Shown here: one piece after another, positions 29,530 to 38,066 of the stretch | How positions within the stretch are numbered: position 1 is the first letter of the stretch | Layout: each line of letters starts with the position of its first letter | Assembly: GCF_004348115.1 (NCBI RefSeq) | Contig: NZ_QPFB01000001.1 | Location: 3,302,028 to 3,366,027, forward strand | DNA length: 64,000 nt | Direction: 5' to 3' | Source of the DNA: Stenotrophomonas sp. ATCM1_4 | GTDB lineage: Bacteria; Pseudomonadota; Gammaproteobacteria; Xanthomonadales; Xanthomonadaceae | The notes under the pieces: model-generated | Told to the model about the DNA's origin: nothing | Database searches by the model: none | Seen by the model: the letters and a program-made list of their open reading frames with translations, nothing else | Made by a program: the position numbers and the translations under genes

Positions 29530-30180
29530 TCATCCGGCGTAACGCGCCGCCTCGCTGGGGAAGCGCCCCTGGCGCAGGAAGGCCGCCGTCATGGCCACCA
29601 CCTCGGCCGAGAGCACCATCCCGGTGTGGCTGACCGGCACCACGCAATGGTCGGTCAGGCCCGGCAGGCGGGTTTCTTCCAGCCCGACGGTCCCGTCCGA
29701 GTCGCCGTGCAGGGCGCCCATCAGGGTGCCCAGGCCGTGGGCGACGTTGCCGGCGACTAGGCCCACTTCCGCGCGGCCATGCCATTCCGGCAGGCCATGC
29801 AGCAGCAGGCTGCCGCTGCGGCCCAATGCCTTGGACCAGCCATGCTCGGCCAGCGCGCGGGCGGTGCCGCTGCCGCACAGCGGCGAGCCCAGGCAGACCA
29901 CGCGGGGAACGTCGAGATCGGGCGCCTGGCGCAGCGCCTCCAGCGCCACCAACCCGCCCAGGCTGTGCCCGACCAGGTGGATCGGGCCGCTGCCCCGCAG
30001 CCGCTCCAGCAGCGACGGCACCGCGATGTCGGGGCCGCCGAAGACGCTGGGATAGCCGAACAGGTCAACCCGGAAGCCCTGCTGGCGCAGGCGCAGCGCC
30101 AAGGGCATCAGCCAGGATCGGGGGTTCCAGATGCCATGCAGCAACAGCACACGCGGCTGGCGCGAAGAAGAATGCGACAT
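29530..30180 (-). CDS. Alpha/beta hydrolase (lipase/esterase-like)
   Basis: 216 residues. The frame has VLLLHGIWNP (oxyanion-hole region, about 11-20) and the nucleophile elbow GHSLGG with Ser73. The likely acid is Asp162 in SDGTVG and the likely base is His185 in SHTGM, completing a triad in the right order. No signal peptide, so it is probably cytoplasmic. The substrate is unknown; the pattern resembles PGAP1/triacylglycerol-lipase-like small hydrolases. It lies downstream of the acetyltransferase gene on the same strand, 93 bases away. Confidence 0.82.
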   Translation of the reverse strand: MSHSSSRQPRVLLLHGIWNPRSWLMPLALRLRQQGFRVDLFGYPSVFGGPDIAVPSLLERLRGSGPIHLVGHSLGGLVALEALRQAPDLDVPRVVCLGSPLCGSGTARALAEHGWSKALGRSGSLLLHGLPEWHGRAEVGLVAGNVAHGLGTLMGALHGDSDGTVGLEETRLPGLTDHCVVPVSHTGMVLSAEVVAMTAAFLRQGRFPSEAARYAG

Positions 30181-30273
30181 GGGGGCAGTCTGGACGAAGT
30201 TCCGGGGAGCGCCAAGCGGTGTCGGTTGCCGGTGAGGGTGGGCGGGGCCTGCTTCTGGCCAATCCCGATGCGT

Positions 30274-30786
30274 TCAGCCCAACGGGCGGCGCAGGATGAA
30301 CTCCTTGTCGCGCACCTGGCCCACCGGGAACTCGTAACTGCCCACCGGCACGAACCCCTGCCGGCCGTAGAAGCGCTGCGCGCCAAGGTTCTCCGACCAC
30401 ACGCCGATCCACAGCGCCTGCCCGCCGCGCGCCTGCAGCCATTGCAGTGCTTCGGCGAACAACTGCCCGCCGCGGCCACCGTTCTGGTGCTCGCGCAGCA
30501 CGTACAGGCGCTTCAACTCTCCGTCGCCGGGCTGCACGTCGGCGTGCGGCAGACCACAGGGGCCGGCGAAGGCGAAGCCCACCGCTTGCCCGTCCACTTC
30601 CAGCAACCAGGCCGCGTAGTCGCCCGATGCCAGCTGCTGGCGCTGCCCGTCCACCGGATAGGCAGTGGCCAGGTAGTCGGCCAGGTCCTGCGGCGGGTAC
30701 AGGTGGCCGAAGGTCTCCACGAAGGTACGTTCGGCCAGCGCGCACAACAGCGCGGCATCGTCGGGGGTGGCGCGGCGGATGTTCAT
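30274..30786 (-). CDS. GNAT-family N-acetyltransferase
   Basis: 170 residues from ATG 30786 (MNIRRATPDDAALLCALAERTF). GNAT features: the N-terminal ATPDDA helix; the acetyl-CoA binding motif A region LYVLREHQNGGRGGQLFAEAL, with the Q/RxxGxG/A-like loop; and the WIGVWSENLGAQRFYGRQGF motif B. The substrate cannot be predicted; closest in style to enzymes that acetylate small molecules or protein N-termini. A start 12 codons upstream is possible but gives a proline-rich extension. Downstream of aspS on the same strand with a repeat hairpin between. Confidence 0.88.
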   Translation of the reverse strand: MNIRRATPDDAALLCALAERTFVETFGHLYPPQDLADYLATAYPVDGQRQQLASGDYAAWLLEVDGQAVGFAFAGPCGLPHADVQPGDGELKRLYVLREHQNGGRGGQLFAEALQWLQARGGQALWIGVWSENLGAQRFYGRQGFVPVGSYEFPVGQVRDKEFILRRPLG

Positions 30787-30852
30787 CAGGTCAGGAGTGG
30801 AAAAGATAGGAGGAGGAACCACAGCACGGCGCCCTCATCCGCCCTCCGGGCA

Positions 30853-30876
30853 CCTTCTCCCGCGAACGGGAGAAGG
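30853..30876. repeat. REP-like hairpin between aspS and the acetyltransferase gene
   Basis: CCTTCTCCCG pairs with CGGGAGAAGG around CGAA. It is preceded by CCCTCATCCGCCCTCCGGG (30830-30850), together forming a sequence often repeated in Xanthomonadaceae genomes. It lies right after the aspS stop, where it could also act as a 3' end stabiliser. Confidence 0.65.
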
Positions 30877-30907
30877 GAGCGGTATTCTCGCGCCTCGTTG
30901 ATCCGAC

Positions 30908-32662
30908 TCAGTCCTTGGTCTTTGGACGGACCTGGATGTGCACTTCGGCCAGCTGCACGTCGGCGATCGGCGACGGGGCGTCGGTCATCAGGCACTGCGC
31001 GCCGGTGGTCTTCGGGAACGGGATCACGTCACGGATGGACTCGGTGCCGGCCATCAGCGCGGCGATGCGGTCGATGCCGAAGGCGATGCCGCCGTGCGGC
31101 GGCGCGCCGTAGTTCAGCGCGTCGAGCAGGAAGCCGAACTTGGCGCGGGCCTCTTCGGCACCGATGCCCAGCAGCTCGAACACCGCGCTCTGCATCTCCG
31201 GGCGGTGGATGCGGATCGAGCCGCCACCGATCTCGTTGCCGTTGAGCACCATGTCGTAACCGCGCGAGACGGCGGTCCGGGCATTGGCGCGCAGGTCGGC
31301 CACGTCGTCCACCGCCGGGGCGGTGAAGGGGTGATGCAGGGCGACGTAACGCCGTTCTTCCTCGTCCCATTCGAACATCGGGAAGTCGGTGACCCACAGC
31401 GGGCGCCAGCCCTCGGCCACGCGGCCGAAGTCCTTGCCGGCCTTCAGGCGCAGCGCGCCCATGAAGTCGGACACCTTGTTGTAGCCACCGGCGCCGAAGA
31501 ACACGATGTCACCGTTGCCGGCACCGACGTGCTTGAGCAGCGCGGCGAAGGCGTCCTCGGCGAAGAACTTCTGGATCGGCGAGCTGACCTCGCCGTTGTC
31601 GGCGATCTTGATGTAGGCCAGGCCCTTGGCACCGTACTTGGCGGCGTGGGCGGCGTATTCGTCGATCTGCTTGCGGCTGAGCGTGGCACCACCGGGGATG
31701 CGCAGCGCGGCCACGCGGCCGTCAGCGTCATTGGCCGCGGCGGTGAACACGGCGAATTCGCTGCCCTTGACCAGCTCGGCCACGTCGACCAGCTCCAGGT
31801 CGATGCGCAGGTCCGGCTTGTCCGAGCCGTAGCGGCGCATCGCCTCGGCCCAGGTCATGCGCGGGAACTGGGCGTCGAGCTCGACGTCGACCACTTCCTT
31901 GAAGATCGAGCGGATCATGTCCTCGACGAAGTCCTGCACGTCGCGCTCGCGCACGAAGGCGAACTCCATGTCCAGCTGGGTGAACTCCAGCTGGCGGTCG
32001 GCACGCAGGGCCTCGTCACGGAAGCAGCGGGCGATCTGGTAGTAGCGGTCGAAGCCGGCCACCATCAGGATCTGCTTGAACAGCTGCGGGCTCTGCGGCA
32101 GGGCATAGAACTCGCCCGGGTGCATGCGCGCCGGCACCAGGAAGTCGCGGGCGCCTTCCGGGGTGGCCTTGGTCAGGATCGGGGTCTCGATGTCCTGGAA
32201 GCCGCGCACGTCCAGGTGGCGGCGCAGCGCCTGCACCAGCTTGATGCGGGTGCGCTGCATGCGCTGCATCTCCGGACGGCGCAGGTCCAGGTAGCGGTAC
32301 TTCAGGCGGGTGTCCTCGCCCGGGTTCTCATGGGCGTGGAACGGCAGCGGCGCGGCCTTGTTGAGGACGGTGATGGCGGTGGCGATCACCTCCACCTTGC
32401 CGGTGCGCATCTTGTCGTTGACCGCATGGCGGGCGCGCACCACGCCTTCGACCTGCAGCACGTCCTCGTAGCCCAGCGACGCGGCCACGGCGAACACCTC
32501 GGCGTTGTCGATCTCCACCGTCACCTGCACGATGCCCTCGTGATCGCGAAGATCGATGAAGCAGACGCCGCCCTGGTTACGGGCCACGTCGGTCCAGCCG
32601 GCGAGGGTCACGGTTTGGCCGATCAGGGTCTCATCGACCAGGCCGCAGAAATGGGTACGCAT
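30908..32662 (-). CDS. aspS: Aspartyl-tRNA synthetase
   Basis: 584-residue class II synthetase. The N-terminal OB-fold anticodon-binding domain (about 1-105) starts [20 protein letters not shown]. Class II motif 2 is [18 protein letters not shown] (about 217-234). The bacterial GAD insertion lies in the middle, and motif 3 is [13 protein letters not shown] near residue 540. Length is typical of bacterial AspRS (about 590). Whether it also charges tRNA-Asn cannot be decided from this window. Divergent from the DUF3011 gene. Confidence 0.98.
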   Translation of the reverse strand: MRTHFCGLVDETLIGQTVTLAGWTDVARNQGGVCFIDLRDHEGIVQVTVEIDNAEVFAVAASLGYEDVLQVEGVVRARHAVNDKMRTGKVEVIATAITVLNKAAPLPFHAHENPGEDTRLKYRYLDLRRPEMQRMQRTRIKLVQALRRHLDVRGFQDIETPILTKATPEGARDFLVPARMHPGEFYALPQSPQLFKQILMVAGFDRYYQIARCFRDEALRADRQLEFTQLDMEFAFVRERDVQDFVEDMIRSIFKEVVDVELDAQFPRMTWAEAMRRYGSDKPDLRIDLELVDVAELVKGSEFAVFTAAANDADGRVAALRIPGGATLSRKQIDEYAAHAAKYGAKGLAYIKIADNGEVSSPIQKFFAEDAFAALLKHVGAGNGDIVFFGAGGYNKVSDFMGALRLKAGKDFGRVAEGWRPLWVTDFPMFEWDEEERRYVALHHPFTAPAVDDVADLRANARTAVSRGYDMVLNGNEIGGGSIRIHRPEMQSAVFELLGIGAEEARAKFGFLLDALNYGAPPHGGIAFGIDRIAALMAGTESIRDVIPFPKTTGAQCLMTDAPSPIADVQLAEVHIQVRPKTKD

Positions 32663-32820
32663 GGAAAACTCCGCAGGGGGACGCCGGCGCGGAAGCGCGC
32701 CGGTCAGCCCCGTATTTTGCGGCCGACGGCAGGCCGGGGCAAATCCGCCATTCAGTCACATGGGCTTAAGCGGGCTTGCCCCTATAGTTCCGCCACCTAA
32801 ACCTGAACAGGGATGACGCC

Positions 32821-33798
32821 ATGCATCGCCACCTTCTGCTCACCAGCCTGACCGCCCTGATGCCCCTGGCACTGCTCGCCGCGCCGGCCCACGCCCAGTC
32901 CTATGGCTACGACGGCGACACCATCCGCTGCGAGAGCAACAGCAACCGCCAACGGACCTGCGTGACCGGCTGGCGCGGCGCCACCGTGGTCCGCCAGCTC
33001 TCCGATACGCGCTGCGTCGAGGGCCGCAACTGGGGCATCAACAACGGCACCATCTGGGTCAGCGGCGGTTGCCGCGCCGAATTCGCCGAAAGCCGCGGCA
33101 ACTGGGGCGGCGGCGGTGGCTGGGGCGGTGGTGGCAACCCCGGCAACAGCGGCACCATCCGCTGCGACAGCAATGACAACCGCCAGCGCGTCTGCAACAC
33201 CGGCTGGCGCCGCAGCGTGCTGGTCCGCCAGCTGTCCAAGAGCCAGTGCGTGGAAGGCCGCAGCTGGGGCAGCAGCAACGGCAACGTGTGGGTGAGCAAT
33301 GGCTGCCGGGCCGAGTTCGCCGAGGGCCGTGGCGGCAACTGGGGCGGCGGTGGCGGCGGCGGCAACTGGGAAGGCAACGCGGGCACGATCCGCTGCGAAA
33401 GCAACTCCGGCCGCCAGCAGGTCTGCCGCACCGGCTGGCGCAGCGCCACGCTGGTGCGCCAGCTCTCCGATACCCGCTGCATCGAAGGCCGCAACTGGGG
33501 CAGCAACAACGGTTCGATCTGGGTCAACGGCGGCTGCCGCGCCGAGTTCGCCGAAGGCCGTGGTGGCGGTTGGGGCGGCGGCGGTGGCGGTGGCTGGGGC
33601 GGTGGCAGCAACTACGTCGTCGAATGCGCCAGCGATGGCAACCGCATGCGCTCGTGCGCATGGGAGCGCCGCGCCGGCCGGCCGGTGGTGATCCGGCAGT
33701 TGTCCAGCTCGCCCTGCATCGAAGGTCGCAGCTGGGGCTACAACGGCAACAGCCTGTGGGTGAACAACGGCTGCCGGGCCCGCTTCGGCGCCCGCTGA
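32821..33798 (+). CDS. Secreted four-repeat DUF3011 protein with Gly/Trp-rich linkers
   Basis: 325 residues. The signal peptide is cleaved after AHA (about residue 25). Four copies of a roughly 56-residue DUF3011 unit follow at about 33-88, 112-167, 188-244 and 267-322. Each has four Cys in the same spacing (first copy C37, C47, C65, C84), so two disulfides per unit are likely, and a conserved VRQLS..-C.EGR.WG..NG..WV..GCRAEF core. Linkers are WGGGGG-type runs. Exported DUF3011 proteins are common in Xanthomonadaceae; their role is unknown. The start is supported by AGGGA upstream. A strong hairpin follows the stop. Confidence 0.88.
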   Translation: MHRHLLLTSLTALMPLALLAAPAHAQSYGYDGDTIRCESNSNRQRTCVTGWRGATVVRQLSDTRCVEGRNWGINNGTIWVSGGCRAEFAESRGNWGGGGGWGGGGNPGNSGTIRCDSNDNRQRVCNTGWRRSVLVRQLSKSQCVEGRSWGSSNGNVWVSNGCRAEFAEGRGGNWGGGGGGGNWEGNAGTIRCESNSGRQQVCRTGWRSATLVRQLSDTRCIEGRNWGSNNGSIWVNGGCRAEFAEGRGGGWGGGGGGGWGGGSNYVVECASDGNRMRSCAWERRAGRPVVIRQLSSSPCIEGRSWGYNGNSLWVNNGCRARFGAR

Positions 33799-33825
33799 AG
33801 CCGCGCCTGCCGCGGACGGAAACAT

Positions 33826-33854
33826 GGAAAGGGCGCCGTCAGGCGCCCTTTTCC
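33826..33854. terminator. Bidirectional terminator overlapping the end of the convergent gene
   Basis: GGGCGCC (33831-33837) pairs with GGCGCCC (33842-33848) around GTCA, with A- and T-runs outside. It ends the DUF3011 gene and, unusually, also encodes the last codons of the convergent gene whose stop is at 33839-33841. Confidence 0.85.
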
Positions 33855-34471
33855 GTCGTGTCGCTGCCCCACGGCGGTGGCGGCGGCGTGATCGGGCGAC
33901 TCAGGTCGAATTCAACCTGGAACAGCCGCCCGTCCGGCCGTGACAGCTCGTACAGGAAGCGGTGGCCGGGCTCGATTTCCATCGCCCAGGTGTTCTGCAG
34001 CGATGCGGCCATGCCCTCGGCGCTGAACATCGCCACCGATGCGGCATCCACCGGGAACTGCTGGCGCACGGCGGTGCCGGCGGCGACCGTGTCGCCACCA
34101 TAGTGGGTCACCACATCCGGCGTGCCGTCTTCGTGGCGATGGTCGTGCTTCAGGCGCAGGCCGTCCCGCTGGCGGGTCAGCACCCAGGTCCGCGAGCGGT
34201 CCCCGCCGACATGGAACGGCACCCGCAGTTCGCGGGCCGGCGCATCGCAGCCCCGCACGTGCATGACCAGCGCCTTGCCTTCGAACGGATCCGGGGTGGT
34301 TGACGCCGGCACGTTGCGGACCACGCGCCCGGCAAAGGCCTGGCCGCAATGCGTGGCCACGGCGGCCATGAAGCGGTCGGCGGGGGCCGCATCGCCCGCC
34401 AGGGCAGGCAGGACGGGAAGCACTGCAACCAGCGGCAGGCAGGAAAGGAGACGACGGGATGGATGGTTCAT
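33839..34471 (-). CDS. Secreted protein, paralog of the next gene upstream
   Basis: 210 residues; signal peptide MNHPSRRLLSCLPLVAVLPV... cleaved after ALA (about residue 25). No family recognised. It shares with its neighbour (34514-35137) HCGQAFAGRV, DPFEGK, RTWV-TR, GLRL-H, FPVDAASVAMF/FAVDAPSIAMF and a C-terminal LSRPDGRLFQVEFDLSRP...PPPPWG. The two clearly arose by duplication. The mature part is beta-rich with Cys42 and Cys75 (HCGQ and RGCDA) that could pair. Probably periplasmic or outer-membrane associated. It is the last of three same-strand genes after the second kinase. Confidence 0.78.
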   Translation of the reverse strand: MNHPSRRLLSCLPLVAVLPVLPALAGDAAPADRFMAAVATHCGQAFAGRVVRNVPASTTPDPFEGKALVMHVRGCDAPARELRVPFHVGGDRSRTWVLTRQRDGLRLKHDHRHEDGTPDVVTHYGGDTVAAGTAVRQQFPVDAASVAMFSAEGMAASLQNTWAMEIEPGHRFLYELSRPDGRLFQVEFDLSRPITPPPPPWGSDTTEKGA

Positions 34472-34513
34472 GCCCCGACCCTAGCTGTTGCCCCCTGCCC
34501 CGGCAAGCCGCGG

Positions 34514-35137
34514 TCAGGGCGCCTGCGCCGGCAAGCCCCACGGCGGCGGCGGCAACGCCACCGGCCGGCGCAGATCGAACTCCACCCGGAACACCCGCCC
34601 GTCCGGCCGCGACAACTGGTAGCTGAAGCGTTGCCCCGGCTGTACGTCCACCGTCCAGTGGTTCTCCAGCGACGCCGGCAGGCCGATCCGCCGGAACATC
34701 GCGATCGACGGCGCGTCCACCGCGAACGCCTGCCGCCGCGCGCTCCCCGGCGGCAACGACAGGCCGCCGAAGTCACTGACCTCATCCGGGCTGCCATCCG
34801 CGCGCCACTGGTAGTGACGCAGCCTTAGGCCCTGTGCGACGCGGGTGAACACCCAGGTCCGGGAATGGTCATCGCCCACGTGCAGGGGCAAGCGCACCGC
34901 CTGCCCACCACGCGTGCATTCGGCGACATGCAGCACCGGTGGCTTGCCCTCGAAGGGGTCGGGCACGCTGGACGCCGGCTCGTTGACCGTCACCCGCCCG
35001 GCGAAGGCCTGCCCGCAGTGGCTCGCCAACGCCTGCATGAAGGCGTCGGCGGAGCGCGAGTCCTCGACACGGGCCGTGCAGCCGCTCGTCAGCAGCACCA
35101 CTGCGCCCAGCGCTACGAACAGGGGGTTCCGTTGCAT
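34514..35137 (-). CDS. Putative lipoprotein, paralog of the next gene downstream
   Basis: 207 residues from ATG 35137. The N-terminus MQRNPLFVALGAVVLLTSGC fits a lipoprotein signal with Cys20 as the modified residue, though the -3 position is Thr instead of Leu, so the lipobox is weak. The mature part repeats the motif set of the neighbouring protein (HCGQAFAGRV, DPFEGKPPVLHV, RTWVFTRVAQGLRLRH, LSRPDGRVFRVEFDLRRP, PPPPWG). The copies thus differ in anchoring: this one lipidated, the other soluble. It follows the second kinase gene by 95 bases. Function unknown. Confidence 0.75.
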   Translation of the reverse strand: MQRNPLFVALGAVVLLTSGCTARVEDSRSADAFMQALASHCGQAFAGRVTVNEPASSVPDPFEGKPPVLHVAECTRGGQAVRLPLHVGDDHSRTWVFTRVAQGLRLRHYQWRADGSPDEVSDFGGLSLPPGSARRQAFAVDAPSIAMFRRIGLPASLENHWTVDVQPGQRFSYQLSRPDGRVFRVEFDLRRPVALPPPPWGLPAQAP

Positions 35138-35232
35138 GCCCGCGACCCTAGCCACGCACGCGGCACCCGGCAATCGGACTGCGGCGCGATCATGGGCACA
35201 CCCGCGCAGGAGGCCAGTTGGACTGGCCGATC

Positions 35233-37992
35233 CTAGCCGGCCGCGCACCCCGACACCGCCAGCAGCGACTGGGCACGCCGGCGAAGCGTGCTGGCCGGCA
35301 GCAACTCGCGTTCCACCGCCGTCCAGGCGATGCGCGCCTGTTCCTGTGCCGCCCTGCACTGCCCCGCCGCGGCCTGCGCGTCGGCCAGACGGACCCGTTG
35401 CTGCGCCGTCTCCACCGAATCGCGGCCGACCTGGCTTTCATACAGCCCCACCAGTTGCTGCAGGGTCTGCGCCGCGGCAGCGGCATCACCGGCCTTGCGT
35501 TGCCGCTCGGCCAGCACCGACAGGTAGCGCCGCTCCACGCGGATGTCATTGCCCTGCAGCTGTGCCTTGATCGCCGCCAGCGACTGATCGGCGCCGGCAA
35601 GGTCACCTTCGGCCACCAGCAACTGCACCCAGATCGCCTCGGCCAGCAGCCGGCGCGGATGCTCGGCCGCCACCTGCCGCGCCCAGCCCGCGCGTGCATG
35701 GGCGATCAATGGCCGCGCCTGCTGCAGCTGCCCTTCCTCGACCAGCAGGCGTGCCAGGTTGGCCTCCACGATCCACACCGGCGGCACGTCATCGCCCACG
35801 GTCGCGCGGCGGATGGCCAGGCTGCGCCGGAACAGCGCATCGGCGCTGGCCGCGTCACCGCGCGCCTGCTCCAGCCCTGCCAGATTGTTGAGCGTGATCC
35901 CGGCATCCATGGTCTGCGCCACGTCCAGCCGCACGTACTGGTCCAGGCCGTGCCGGTACTCGGCGGCGGCTTCGGCGTAACGCCCCAGGTCCTGCAGCAC
36001 GGCGGCGCGTTCGTTGTGGATCGAAGCAACGTTGTCGTTGACCTCGCCGAACAGGTGCCGGGCCAGCACCAGTACTTCACCGCTGACGTCCAAGGCCTCC
36101 TGGTAACGGCCCTGGGCGGCGATGGCGCGCATCAGCACGTATTGCCCCGACCACCACTCGAAGGTCCGCGTGCCCCACGGGCGGCGCAGCTCGGCCGCAT
36201 GGCGCAGCATCTTCTCGGCCGGCACGTAGTCGCCCTTCTCGATGTACATCAGCGCCTTGTTCTGGTTCACCGTGGCGATCCGCAGCGGGCTGCTTCCCAG
36301 CGCGTGGTGCATGCTCAATGCCCGATCGAACGCCTGCTCGGATTCATCGAAGCGACGCTGTATGTTCAACGCCAGCCCCAGCGAGTTGTAGGCCTGCGCG
36401 ATGCGCAGCTGGCCGGGACGCGGGGCATCCAGTGCCAGCGACTGGCGGGCGAACTGCTCGGATTCCTTGCCGCGCTGCGCGTTGGCCAGCAACGTGGACA
36501 GCTCGTTGAGCGACACGGCGGTGATGTCGCGGCCGCTCGCCCCCGCCGCGGCGAGTACCGGGATGGCATCCCGGTACAACGCTTCGGCGCGCTTGACCTG
36601 GCCGATGTTCTGGAACGCCTGGGCCAGCACCGACTGCAGCCGGGCCTTGATCACCGGCGAGGTCCATTGCTGCTGGTCGATGCGCGCCTGGCTGGCCTCG
36701 AGCACCTCGCGCGCGGTGACGTCATTGCTGCCCCGCAACTCTCCCTTGCGGGGGTTGGCGGCGTCGAACGAGGAGACCAGGAAGTCGCTGACCTCTTGGG
36801 CGACGCGCGCCTCCTGCTCGGCGCGCGCACGCGCCTGGTCCAGCCGCCAGACGAACCAGGCAACCACCAGCAACACTACCAACAGCATGCCGGCGCCTTT
36901 CCAGTAGCGCCGGAACCAGCGCCCGGTGCGATACAACCGCCCGCCATTGCGGGCCTGCACCGGCCGATGCTGCTGGTAGCGGGTGATGTCGGCGGCCATC
37001 GCTTCCACCGACGGATAGCGCTGCTCGGGCGACACCGCGCCGGCGCGGACGACGATGGCGTCCAGGTCACCGCGCAGCGCCTTCGGCCACGGGCAATCGG
37101 CACCGGCGACCCGGCTGGGAGAGGCCACCGCCTGGCCGGCGTCGAGCGCGCCGCGTCGCCCGCCCTTGCCGGCCAGCAGCTCCAGCAACAGGCAGCCGAG
37201 GCTGAACACATCACCGGCCACCCCGACCGACTGCCCGGACTGCAGCTCCGGTGCCGCGTAGGCCGGGGTGAAAAACTGCCCGCGGCCTGCATCCTCCTGT
37301 TCCTCCTCCAACAGGCGCGAGACACCGAAGTCCAGCAGCACCGGCTCGCCGTCGGCGCGCACCAGGATGTTGGCGGGCTTGAGGTCGCAATGCAGTACCA
37401 GGCGCGCATGCGCGGCCTGCACGGCGCTGCAGATCTTCAGGAACAGGGCCAGGCGCTGCTGCAGGTCCAGCTGCTTCCGGTTGCAGTACACGTCCAGCGG
37501 CTCGCCGCGCACGTACTCCATCACCAGGTAGGGCTGGCCCGCCGGCGTGCTGCCACCGTCGTACAAGCGCGCGATGTTGGGATGCTGCAGGCTGGCCAGG
37601 ATGCGCCGCTCCGCTGCCAGCCGCTCGGCCACGCGCGCACCCGGCGCGCCCTGCAGGAACTTGATCGCCACTTCCTGGACGTACAACTCATCGGCGCGCT
37701 CGGCGCGGAACACGATGCCCATGCCACCGCTGGCCAGCCGCTCGCGCAGGCGCCAGGGGCCGATGCGGTCACCTTCGGCCAGCTCCGACGCGATCACCGC
37801 ACCGAGCAACTGCTCCAGTGGCTCGCGTGCGCTGCGCAACTCGCGCGTCTGCGCGTGCAGCAATTCCAGCGCCTCGGCGATCACTTCCGGATCGCCGCTC
37901 AGGCGCGCGAGTTCGGCCCGCCACTGCGACGGTTCCATCTCGCACACCGCATCGAACAACGCCCGCACCTGCTGCCAGCTGTTCCGTTCCAT
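35233..37992 (-). CDS. Second Hanks-type Ser/Thr kinase with TM segment and TPR domain
   Basis: 919 residues from ATG 37992 (MERNSWQQV; the ATG two codons upstream is possible, but a GGGGG run sits at better distance for this one). Counting from the upstream ATG, the kinase domain covers about 80-345: Gly loop ASGGMG, Lys113, HCDLKPAN (203-210, Asp205), DFG (223-225) and GDVFSLG. A transmembrane helix (about 369-385) and about 535 residues of TPR-like repeats follow, predicted periplasmic. The layout and N-terminal region match the kinase at 12217-14961, so the two are paralogs. No sigma factor gene is adjacent; two small exported proteins are encoded downstream instead. HCD again marks a non-RD kinase. 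Confidence 0.87.
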   Translation of the reverse strand: MERNSWQQVRALFDAVCEMEPSQWRAELARLSGDPEVIAEALELLHAQTRELRSAREPLEQLLGAVIASELAEGDRIGPWRLRERLASGGMGIVFRAERADELYVQEVAIKFLQGAPGARVAERLAAERRILASLQHPNIARLYDGGSTPAGQPYLVMEYVRGEPLDVYCNRKQLDLQQRLALFLKICSAVQAAHARLVLHCDLKPANILVRADGEPVLLDFGVSRLLEEEQEDAGRGQFFTPAYAAPELQSGQSVGVAGDVFSLGCLLLELLAGKGGRRGALDAGQAVASPSRVAGADCPWPKALRGDLDAIVVRAGAVSPEQRYPSVEAMAADITRYQQHRPVQARNGGRLYRTGRWFRRYWKGAGMLLVVLLVVAWFVWRLDQARARAEQEARVAQEVSDFLVSSFDAANPRKGELRGSNDVTAREVLEASQARIDQQQWTSPVIKARLQSVLAQAFQNIGQVKRAEALYRDAIPVLAAAGASGRDITAVSLNELSTLLANAQRGKESEQFARQSLALDAPRPGQLRIAQAYNSLGLALNIQRRFDESEQAFDRALSMHHALGSSPLRIATVNQNKALMYIEKGDYVPAEKMLRHAAELRRPWGTRTFEWWSGQYVLMRAIAAQGRYQEALDVSGEVLVLARHLFGEVNDNVASIHNERAAVLQDLGRYAEAAAEYRHGLDQYVRLDVAQTMDAGITLNNLAGLEQARGDAASADALFRRSLAIRRATVGDDVPPVWIVEANLARLLVEEGQLQQARPLIAHARAGWARQVAAEHPRRLLAEAIWVQLLVAEGDLAGADQSLAAIKAQLQGNDIRVERRYLSVLAERQRKAGDAAAAAQTLQQLVGLYESQVGRDSVETAQQRVRLADAQAAAGQCRAAQEQARIAWTAVERELLPASTLRRRAQSLLAVSGCAAG

Positions 37993-38066
37993 CGCCATCC
38001 CCCAGGGCTGCGTCGTCCGGGCGACGAGGCATGCCGGCAGCGATCATAACGGGACGTTCGGCGTGA

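Noticed and set aside
32797..33825. Minus-strand Ala/Pro-rich frame across the DUF3011 gene
   Set aside because: Periodic only because the DUF3011 gene is repetitive; no signal for translation.
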